Source: Azophilus sp965247035 (GTDB lineage Bacteria; Pseudomonadota; Gammaproteobacteria; Pseudomonadales; Azotimanducaceae). Taken from it: DNA of 64,000 bases. Positions 46,101 to 58,100 of the stretch are shown piece after piece. The DNA lies in contig CBDFGJ010000001.1 of assembly GCA_965247035.1 (NCBI GenBank), forward strand, positions 124,001 through 188,000, in the 5' to 3' direction. The position numbers and the translations under genes are program-made. The notes beneath the pieces were generated by a model, which saw nothing but the letters and a program-made list of their open reading frames with translations, had not been told where the DNA came from and did not search any database. Each line of letters opens with the position of its first letter. Within the stretch, counting starts at the first letter, position 1.

Positions 46101-49100
46101 TTTCTTCGACATTGCCGATGATGGCACCTTGACCTTCAAGACACAGCCGAACTTTGAAAAAGAGACAGAGGCAGACCACGGCAACGATTATGAAATCACC
46201 GTCACCGTCACCAACAGCGACAACGTGTTGTCCAGCGCGCCTCGTGCGGTTGTGATTGGCGTTACTAATGTGAATGAAGACGGCGCGGTCACCATCGACG
46301 GCATCGCTCATGTCGGGCAGGTATTGACCGCCAGCGCAACCGACCCGGATGCCGTCACCCCGGACAACTCGAATGGCGAGGTTACTACCAGGGAGCATAC
46401 ATGGCAAAGTGCACCGCCCGGCAGCGGCGACTGGGCCGACATCGCCGGCGCCACCGATTCAACCTACACCCTGACAGCCGATGATGCCGGCAAGATCATT
46501 CGAGTCAACCTCCTCTATGCCGCCCCGCCAACCCCCACGTTCTTCTTCCCACACGATAGCGAGCCGACCGACACCGTGAGAGGGGCTTACTTTACCGTGG
46601 GAGGGGGACCCCTGCTCACCAGCAATGGCGCGACGGTAGATGGAGTGACCTACGCCAAACACGACGACCGCCTGACCCTGACCTTCACCGTCGTTCAGAA
46701 ATTGGCAAACGACCCAACCGTTACCATCGCCGGGCGGACCGTCACGGCGACAGACCCTGACAATGACAATGAGCATGCCGCGACCTACACGGTGGACGAG
46801 ACGCATGCGGGTGTTGCAGGGAGTGACGGCGTGGCGGTGGTGTATGACATTGGCGAAATGGTGGCCGCCGATGATGCCACCAATACCTTTAACCCGGACG
46901 AGGCCACCAGCACGATTCTAATTGATGTAGTCGCGCCGACGGTTGTGACCTTTGACGCCCCCGTTGTTGGCGTGATTGGCAGGGCGCAGGATCACCCCAT
47001 CACCTTCTCCGAAGCGGTGACCGGTGTTGATGCCACCGACTTCACCGGCGAGAGCGCCAGGGTGAATGATGTGACCGGTAGTGGCGCCACCTACACCATC
47101 GACTTCACCCCGACCTCTGCGACATTCACCCTGACCCTTGCCGCGGGCAGCGTGTCCGACCCCGCCGGCAATGCCGCCGGGACAGCAAGCGTATCCGGCA
47201 CGGCGACCGCGTCCACGGTGGATGAGCCGGCAGTCTTCGCCGACATCACCGGCACTCCCCGGGTTGGGCGGGTATTGACCGCCGGCGCGCTAACCGACCC
47301 GGATGCCGTCACCCCGGACAAGCCGAATGGCACGATTACTGACGCCACCTATCAATGGCAAAGGGTGCCGTCCGTTGGCGATCCTGTAAACATCGGCACT
47401 AGCGCGTCCTACACCCTGGTAGACGCGGATCAAGGCGAGACCATTCAAGTCGTTGCCAGTTACACCGACACGCACGGCGCCCAGAGCGTCACCAGCGAGA
47501 CGCTCCGGATTCAGTCCGCGCCGGTAATCACGGATGGCAGTGCTGAATTGAACTTGAGTTATGCCGAGGACCGCACCAATCCAGTGGCGAAATTCGAAGC
47601 AACCGATGTCGCGGGCGACGAAATCTGGTCCCTCGGTGGCGCGGATGCGAGTTTCTTCGACATTGCCGATGATGGCACCTTGACCTTCAAGACACAGCCG
47701 AACTTTGAAAAAGAGACAGAGGAAGACCACGGCAACGATTATGAAATCACCGTCACCGTCACCAACAGCGACAACGTGTTGTCCAGCGCGCCTCGTGCGG
47801 TTGTGATTAGCGTTACTAATGTGAATGAAGACGTCGCGGTTACCATCGACGGCATCGCTCATGTCGGGCAGGTATTGACTGCCAGCGCAACCGACCCGGA
47901 TGCCGTCACCCCGGGCAACCCGGATGGCGGGATTGCTACCAGGGGGCGTACATGGCAAAGTGCACCGCCCGGCACCGCCGCCAGCAGCCGCGACTGGGCC
48001 GACATCGTCGGCGCCACCGATTCAACCTACACCCTGACAGCCGATGATGTCGGCAAGATCATTCGAGTCAACCTCCGCGCTTCCGACCCGGCATTCCCCA
48101 CGTTCTTCTTCCCACACGATAGCGAGCCGACCGACACCGTGGGAGGGGCTTACTTTACCGTGGGAGGGGGACCCATGCTCACCAGCAATGGCGCGACGGT
48201 AGATGGAGTAACCTACGCCAAACACGGCGACCGCCTGACCCTGACCTTCACCGTCGTTCAGAAATTGGTAAACGACCCAACCGTTACCATCGCCGGGCAG
48301 ACCGTCACGGCGACAGACCCTGACAATGACAATGAGCATACCGCGACCTACACGGTGGACGAGACGCATGTGGGTGTTGCAGGGAGTGACGGCGTGGCGG
48401 TGGTGTATGACATTGGCGAAATGGTGGCCGCCGATGATGCCGCCAATACCCTTAACCCGGACGAGGCCACCAGCACGATTCTAATTGATGTAGTCGCGCC
48501 GACGGTTGTGACCTTTGACGTCCCCGCTGTTGGTGTGATTGGCAGGGCGCAGGATCACCCCATCACCTTCTCCGAAGCGGTGACCGGTGTTGATGCCACC
48601 GACTTCACCGGCGAGCGCGCCAGGGTGAATGATGTGACCGGTAGTGGCGCCACCTACACCATCGACTTCACCCCGACCTCTGCGACATTCACCCTGACCC
48701 TTGCCGCGGGCAGCGTGTCCGACCCCGCCGGCAATGCCGCCGAGACAGCAAGCGTACCCGGCACGGCGACCGCGTCCACGGTGAATGAGCCGGCAGTCTT
48801 CGCCGACATCACTCGGGCGATGCAGCTATTGACCGCCGGCGCGCTAACCGACCCGAATGCCGTCACCTCGGATAACCCGGCTGGCACGATCACTGACGCC
48901 ACCTATCAATGGCAAAGGGTGCCGTCCGTTGGCGATCCTGTAAACATCGGCACTAGCGCGTCCTACACCCTGGTAGACGCGGATCAAGGCGAGACCATTC
49001 AAGTCGTTGCCAGTTACACCGACACGCACGGCGCCCAGAGCGTCACCAGCGCGCCGCTCCAGATTATGAACACCGGGCCGGTAATCAGTGGCGATGCAGC

Positions 49101-52100
49101 AGTGGATTATGCCGAGACCGAGATGCCGTTGCCCTTTGATCCCACCGATGTAGTGGCGACCTACACCGCAATTGATGCCGAGGGCGACGATTTCCTCTTT
49201 GCCATCTTTGGCACGGATGCGCGTTTCTTCTTGCTGCATCACAGTACCGGCAGACTCACTGTCGCCGAGCGGCTGAACTTTGAACTGCCGACCGATGCCA
49301 ATAGCGACGGCGTTTATGTGCTCAACATTGTCGCCCGCACCGCGGAAAATGATAGCGACCCATTTAAGGTAACAGTGACGGTCACCAATGTGGATGAGAC
49401 GGGCATGGCAGCCATCGACGGCACCGCTCAAGTCGGGCAGGTATTGACCGCCGTCGCGACCGACCCGGATGCCGTCACCCCAGAGGAACGGACTGGCGCG
49501 GTTGCCGGCGACACCTTTGAATGGCAAAGTGCGCCGGAAGGCACCGCCGCCAACGACCCCGCCTGGGCGCCCATCACCGGCGCCACCGATGCAACCTACC
49601 GGCCGGATGCCGGTGATGTCGGCAGGACCATTCGAGTCGAAGTCGATTACACCGACCCGGTATTCAGCGGCACCAGGACCGTCACCAGCGCGGCGACCAC
49701 CGCCGTTCGAATGGATGATGTCGCGCCGACGGTGGCGACCTTTGACGACCCCGACAGAGGCGTGGTTGGCACGGCGCAGACGCACCCCATTACCTTCTCC
49801 GAGGCGGTGAATGGTGTGGCAGAGAGTGATTTCACCACCGAGGGTGTCACGGTGAATAGTGTGGCAGACACCGGCGACCAAACCACTTACACCATCACCC
49901 TCACGCCGACCGCCGCGACCTTCACCCTGACCCTTGGCATCAATCAGATTGCCGACCTCTCCAACAACACCGGTCCCGCGACTGAAGCGAGCGCATCCGG
50001 CACGGCAAACTTCCCGCCGGAGGCGAATGCCGGAGTCAATCAACAAGCGGCTCCCAACATGAGCGTAACCCTGCAAGGCTCCGGCACCGACCGCGATGCC
50101 GACGATGTGCTGAGTTATGCCTGGAGGCAGATCAACGGCACGAATGTCAGCCTGGACAATGCCGACATCGCTGGCCCGACCTTCACCACGCCTGCCGAGC
50201 TCGGCGTGTTGACCTTTGAACTGACCGTTACCGATGATGATGCCGAGGCCCCGGGCAGCGACACCGACAGGGTAATCGTGCAACCTCAACTTGCCTTTGC
50301 CGAGGGACCCACGCTCACTACCAGCAACGCCAACAAAGCGCGCGCCAAAGCCGGCGACACTCTGGAACTGACTTTCACCGTCAATCAGGCATTGGCGGAC
50401 GACCCAGTCGTTACCATCGCCGGGCAGACCGTCACGGCGACAGACCCTGACAAAGACAATACGTATACCGCGACCTATAGGGTGGTCGCGGTGGCTGTTG
50501 CCGACGGCGTGGTGAGTTATGCCATTGCCGAAATGGCCGCCGCCGGCAATCCCGACAATACGCTTGCCCCGGCCGACACGCCCAGCACGATTCAAATTGA
50601 TGTAACCGCGCCGGTCATCAATCTGCCTGAAGGCGACGCGACTATCGCCCTGGAATCGGCCGAGACCTACACAGAGCAGGAAGCCACCGCCACGGATAAT
50701 GTGGATGGCACAGTCCCGGTCACCATCGGTGGCGATAGAGTGCGCAACCTCACCATCGACATCGGCACCATCTTCACCGTTACCTACAATGCGCGGGATG
50801 CCGCCGGTAACAAAGCCGTGCAGAGAACCCGCGACGTGACCGTCGTCCAGGGCTCGGATGCGACTCTGCGTTCTCTGCGTATCTCGTCAGGCACCTTGTC
50901 GCCGGTCTTCGATCCGGAGCAGGAGGCATACACCGTCATGGTGCCGAGTAGTGTGACCAGCATTAAGATTAGGCTGCAAGTGAATGATGGCGGCTTCGCC
51001 GACCCCCCGGACCCGAACGCAGCCTTCGCAAGAGCGACTGTGAGCGACGATCCGAACCCGGCTATGGACGGCGTCGAGATTACCAACCGCGTAGAATCCG
51101 CTCCGTTTTCCTTGGGTGTTGGCGAAAACGACCCCATCCGCATTAAGGTCACCGCCAGGGACAGCAGCACCAAGACCTACACCATCACCGTGACCCGCGC
51201 CGATTCGTTCACGGAGGCGGCTCTGGAAACTCTGACTATCTCGCCGGGCTTCTTGTCACCCGTACTCGCGTTGGGCACCCTGAACTACGCCGTCCGCGTG
51301 GGTGTGGCAAGCGTTACGGTTTCGGCAACCACGATTAACCCCGCCACGAGCATAATTGTGCGTTTGAATGGTCAGCAGGTTGGCGTGGCGGCACAGGGCA
51401 ATGTAAGTGGTGTTCCGCTGAGTCTGAATACTCTTGGCGATCACGAAATCAAGATCGAAGTCACCGCCGAGGACACCACTACCAGACAAACCTACACCGT
51501 CACCGTGACCCGTGTCGCCAACACCCCGCCGACCTCCCATGCGGGCCCCGATGCTGATGGGGTTGTTGGCGAGGAAGTGGCACTGGACGGCACCGGTAGC
51601 AGCGACAGCGAAACCGCCACCGATGATCTGATTTATTTCTGGGAGCAGGCCGTCGGCCCGGATGTCACCTTGAGCAATGGTGGCTACGTTGCTCGCCCGA
51701 CCTTCACGCCTACCGGGACAGGGACTTATATCTTCGACTTGACCGTCATCGATGATGGCCGTGCCAGCAGTGCCGCCGACACGGTAGTCATCACCGTGCA
51801 TGGCAACCTCATTTTTAGCGAAGGACCCACGCTCACCAGCGATGGCGCGTCGGGGAGTACGGGAGGTAGCGACAATCTACCCTTCACCTACGCCAAAGAC
51901 GGCGACACCCTGACCCTGACCTTCACGGTCGATCAAGCATTGGCACGCGACCCAAGCGTGACCATCGCCGGGCAGACCGCCACGGTGGCAAAAGGCGGTG
52001 GCAATGATTACACCGCGACCTACACGGTGGTCGCGGCGGATGTGGAGGATAGGGACAACCAGTATGCGCATTACGATATAGGGGAGATGGTCGCGGCCGA

Positions 52101-55100
52101 TAATCCGGGAAATAAAGTTGACCCGCCCTCTACTGTGAGTGCTGTTCGAATTGATGTGATCCCGCCGGTCGCCGAGTTTGGCCCGGTCGTCCGGTTTGGC
52201 GACTTCCCTCCAAATCTGGCCATGGGTGTCCCGGCAACGGTGCGATTGACCTTTTCCAAGTCGACTCGGTCAGATGACGACATCCTGCAGGGGGCGGAGG
52301 CGGACGACTTTATCCTCGTCAACGCCGACAGCCTGCGTTTGGAAAATGCGTCTTCCGGTGATGTCTTTGTTCATTTCACGCCAATAGCGGAGGGCGATGT
52401 GAGCATCACCTTCAATAGCGCTGGCAGTCTGGCCGATGCCGCGGGCAATGTCATCGCCGAGGCAAGCATGGCCGGCACTGCGCTGGCACCCAACAATCCG
52501 CCGGTCATCACTGGCATGGCTGCAGTGAGTTATGAGGAGAACGACGCTGCAGTGGTGGCGACCTATGCCGCGACCGATACCGAGGGCAATGCCCTGGAGT
52601 GGAATCTCATTGGGGCGGATTCGCAGCAATTTAACTTTGATGATACGACAGGCGACTTGACCTTCAAGATTCCGCCGGACTTTGAAAATCCGCAAGACAC
52701 CGGCGCATCCGCGACCGACAACAACGCCGAAAACTCCTTCAACACCTATCAGGTCACCATCGTTGCCACAGAAACCGACGGCGTGCCGGTCAATCGGGAA
52801 GGCGCGATAAGAGTGGCCATCACGGTCACCGATCTGGACGAGACGGGCGAGGTCACCATTAGTGGCAAGCCGCAGGTTGGGCTAACCTTGACCGCCGGCG
52901 TCACCGACCCGGATGGCATTATCGGCACCCCCACCTGGCAGTGGAGGGTCGGGGCTACCGCCGATGGCGCATTTGCTAACGTTGCGACGAATGGCACTGC
53001 CAGCACCTACGTCCCGGTTGCTGCGGATGCGGGCAGATTTTTGCGAGTTGTTACCGCTTATAGCGACACACATGGCGTGAAGGCGCTCACCAGCGCAACC
53101 TCTGCGGCAGTGGCGGCGGCGGGGGCCCTGCACCTTACGGCGCAATCCCTGGCAAGCAATGGCGCGATGGTGGATGGCGTAACCTACGCCAAACAAGGCG
53201 ACACCCTGACCCTGACCTTCACCGTCAATAAGGCATTGGCAAGCGACCCGGTCGTTACCATCGCCGGGCAGAGCGTCACGGCGGCAAAAGGCAGTGGCAA
53301 TGATTACACCGCGACCTACACGGTGGTCGCGGCAGAGGTTGCCGACCGACAAGGCGGGATCACCTACGACATTGGCGCCATGGCCGCCACCGATGACGCC
53401 GCCGATACCCTTGACCCGGTAGCGGTCTCCAGCCCGCTCATCCTTGACACCATAGCCCCGACCCCGGAAATTGTTTTGACTGCCGGGATTAACTATCAGT
53501 TTGCGGTGAATGTGGTCGAAGCCGAGGCATTGGGGACAGGCGCCGGCGAAGCCATGCTGGATATCTCTGAACTCACTCGGGACGGTGCGGCGCTTGCGGC
53601 TCCATCAGCAGTGATTGATGGCGGCAGCGACAGTATTCTGGTCTGCCTGTATGGTGTTACCCCTGACCAGAATAATCAGTCGCCGCCGCCGCCCAACCCG
53701 AATCAGCCGCCGCCTATGCCGCTCGGTGCTTGCCTTGCCACGCCGGGCGACACTGGCGTTGCGCCGTTGGTGGATGGCGAGGTGTTGGCGGTCGTTGCCG
53801 GCGCCTTGACTGACGCCGCCGGCTCACCCAACGGCGCCGCCATGCAGACGCTTGCTGATCTGCAACCCGATGATTTGCTTGATGATGGGCAGCCGCCTGA
53901 GATCGAGGCGACATTTACCCGGGGCAACAACTATGAGTTCCGAGTAACGGCAACCGATGCCAATGGCCTTGACCGCACCACGCCGGTCACGCCCGAACAC
54001 TTTGTGCGTCTTGACACCACCGGCGCCCCTTTGAACCCCAACATCTCATCGGTCTACTCGGGGGGCGAGGGCGTGGTGGTGGTGTGCTTGCACGGCGAGT
54101 CCGTGCCCGATACTTGCTCGCCATCGCCTCGGGGTTCAGATCCGGCTTCTTTTGCCGAGCCGCTCAGCCCGGGTGAGAGTATCCGCGTTGTCGCCAATGC
54201 TTTCCGCGACACCCTGGGCAACGGCAACCTTGATCATGAAATCATCGTGCCCGATGACGTGCTGGTGGCACCAGCGGCGGTGGCTATTAATGTCTCCGTC
54301 GGGGTCCACCAGTTCAGGGTGACGGTTACCGCAGTGGACGGCTTGTCGAGCGATGCTGAGCGGGCGCAGGTGCGCCTTGGCGAAGTTACCCGCACCTTGA
54401 CCGCAACCGGTGCGCCGGAAGCCTTTGCCGCTCCCTCGGCATTACTCCCCGATGCTTCCGGCGGCGGTCTGGTCTGCCTGTTTGGCGAGAGTTCAACTGC
54501 CGGCGCTTGCGAGACCCAAGTCGGCAGCACCGGTGTTGCCCCACTGACGGTTGGCGAGTTTATCGGCGTGTCTGATGGCGCTGTGCATAACTCGGCTGAC
54601 ACACCCAGCAGGGCTACCCGGATTCGCTTTTCCGGCAACATCGAGCCGGTTGCCGATGCGGGAGCCGCACGAACCGAGGCTGCCGGCGCCGAAGTGGTGC
54701 TGGACGGCTCCGGTAGCAGCGACCCCGATGGTGATGACGCTGCGCTGCGTTATTTCTGGGATCATATCTTGACCGATGGCAGCCCGCCCGCCACGCCAAT
54801 CACCTTGGACGACGTCGCCGAACCGGCCTTCACGCCCACCGAGGCCGGGGTTTATACCTTTGAACTGACCGTCATCGATGCTGCCGACACCCCGGCAAGC
54901 AGCACCGCCACGGTAGTCATCACCGTGCAAGACACCACCGCGCCGACGGTGGACTTTGGCACCATTACCGAAGGTGTGATTGGCATCGAACAGACGCACA
55001 CCATTACTTTTTCCGAGGAGGTCACCGGTTTGGCGGTGGAGGATTTCTCCACTTCCACTGATGTCACGGTGAATAGTGTGGCCCCGGCCAGCGGCCCCAG

Positions 55101-58100
55101 CACCACCTACGCCATTGCCTTCACCCCGAACGCGGCATCCTTCACCCTGATCCTTGCCGCCGACAGCGTGATGGACACCGCGACCACTCCGAACATGGGC
55201 CCCCCCATACAGGTAACCGTAACCGTAACCGGCACCGCCGCGACCTCGATCACCGGTCTGGTCGTCGATGTGCTGACGACCAAAGGCATGACCACCCTGA
55301 CCTGGGATGCCTACATGGTTGGTGCCGGTGCCGGGGGAATGACAGCCTACGCCGGGGCATACACCATTGAGAGCGCCCTCACCCGTCAGGAGCCGCCTGG
55401 CCCGGGAGAGCAGTACGATCCTACGCTATTGAATTTTGCCGCTGATGAAACCACTGGCGCTGGCGCCACTACCCATACCTGGGATGCTGGCGCCACAGTT
55501 AGAGTCTATCGAATCAGCATTGACGACCCGGATAACCCCGGCACCACGTTATACAGTAACCTCGTGGAAGGCGCCCAGTTGTTTCCGGCAACCAATGCCG
55601 GCAGCATAGACCCGGCGAATCCGAAATTTGCCTACGATGTGTCGGCAACGGGTCCCACCACCCTGGACTTCCAATACATCCCGCCCGGTGCCGGCGGCAA
55701 GGACAGCCCGGCTTCCCATGTTGCCGCGCCCGGTGTCTTGACCTCGTTGGCGGGCACCACCACCATCGACGGCGGCATGCTGAGGGTGCGCTCAACGGGC
55801 ATTCCATACCGGCAATCTTCGGATCCGGGCCTTCAGCACAGGACACCAGGCTTCACATGCAGCACGGGCGACCGTAGAGCTGGCGATATAAGAGGCGGCT
55901 CTATATTGCGTGAAGTCACCTACACCCCGCCTGCCAGTGTGAACGAGGGCGACCTCACCGACTCCTTTGATGTGTCGGTGCAGAAGGTCTTTATCCAATT
56001 CAGGGCGGAAGCCAGAGCAGGCACCGGGGGAGCAGAACTGATCGTGAACTGTTACGCCGACGGCGCGCCGCAGACGCAAACCATCGAGGTCGCCCGCGTC
56101 GCGTTGGCGTTGCCCGATCCGGCCAATCTGTACTATACGGCTGGCACGGCGATCACCCCCGTGGTCCTGCCGGCAGCCACCGGCGGCACCGGCACCGGCA
56201 CCCCGACCTACGCGCTGACCGGGCCGAACGGCGGCCCCTTGCCAGCCGGGCTGATGTTTAACGCGGCAAACCGCACCCTGTTCGGCATGCCAACCGCGGT
56301 TGGCGAGACCGAGTTGACCTACACCGCCACCGATGGTGTCGCCACCCCCGCCAGCCAGACCTTTATCGTCACCGTCTCCGCGGACACAGTCGTCCCGGTG
56401 ATCACCCTTCTGGGGGACAGCCGCTTTAAAGTTGATCAGGGCGCCACCTACACCGACCCGGGCGCCACGGCGAGTGATGACCGGGATGGCGATCTCAGCG
56501 CCGGCATCGTCGTTGGCGGCGACACGGTGGATACCGACATGGTCGGCGAATACATCGTCACATATAATGTGTCCAACAGCGTCGGCAATGCCGCCAGGAC
56601 TGTTGCCCGCATCGTCCGCGTCGTCGAGCCGGACACGGTCGCTCCCGTGATCACCCTTCTCGGGGACAGCCCCCTTGAGGTCGATCAGGGCGCCGCCTAC
56701 ACCGACCCGGGGGCCACGGCGAGTGATGGCCGGGATGGCGACATCAGCGCCGGCATCGTCGTTGGCGGCGACACGGTGGAGACCGACACCGCCGGCGAAT
56801 ACACCGTCACCTATGATGTGTCCGACGCCGCCGGCAATGCCGCCGAGCAGGTCACCCGCATCGTCCGCGTCGTCCTGCCGCCGGACACGGCTGCCCCCGT
56901 GATCACCCTTCTGGGGGACAGCCCCCTTGAGGTCGATCAGCACACCACCTACACCGACCCGGGCGCTACGGCAAGCGATGACCGGGATGGCGATCTCAGC
57001 GCCGGCATCGTCGTTGGCGGCGACACGGTGGAGATCGACACCGTCGGCGAATACACCGTCACCTATGATGTGTCCGACGCCGCCGGCAATGCCGCCGAGC
57101 AGGTCACCCGCATCGTCCGCGTCGTCCTGCCGCCGGACACGGTTGCCCCGGTGATTGAACTTCTGGGGGACAGCCCCCTTGAGGTCGATCAGCACACCAC
57201 CTACACCGACCCGGGGGCCACGGCGAGTGATGACCGGGATGGCGACATCAGCGCCCGCATCGTCGTTGGCGGCGACACGGTGGAGATCGGCACTGTCGGC
57301 GAATACACCGTCACCTATAATGTATCCGACGCCGCCGGCAATGCCGCCGAGCAGGTCACCCGCATCGTCCGCGTCGTCCTGCCGCCGGACACGGTTCCCC
57401 CGGTGATTGAACTTCTGGGGGACAGCCCCCTTGAGGTCGATCAGGGCGCCGCCTACACCGACCCGGGGGCCACGGCGAGCGATGACCGGGATGGCGACAT
57501 CAGCGCCGGCATCGTCGTTGGCGGCGACACGGTGGATGCCGACACCGCCGGCGAATACACCGTCACCTATGATGTGTCCGATGCCGCCGGCAATGCCGCG
57601 GAAACGGTCACCCGCATCGTCCGCGTCGTCGTGGTGCGCGACCTTGATGCCCTGAACCGTGCGATTCTGCCCGAAGTGGCGCGCGACATAGCTGACCAGA
57701 ACGTCAGCGCCATTGCGCGGCGCCTTGAGCAGGCGCGGCGGCTCTCAAGAGCCGCCGGCAGCGCCAGCCTCGGCGGCGCCTCCAGCCTGGCGGAGATCGC
57801 CAAATCCCAGGGACGCAGCATCGCCGACGACCAGTTTGACATGAAGCGGTTCCTGGGCGGTTCCGATTTTGTCCTGCCGCTGAGCGCAACTGGCGACGGC
57901 GAAGAAGTGGACGACATCCAGCTGACCCTTTGGGGAGCGGGCGACTACCGCAACCTGAAAGGCGCCGATGGCGTGCGTTGGGACGGCGACCTGTTGAACC
58001 TGCAACTGGGTCTGGATGCGCACCTGAGTGAGCGCACCATCCTTGGTGTGTCCGTCTCCGGGAGCCATGCGAAACTGGACTACACCAACCCCAGCCTGGC

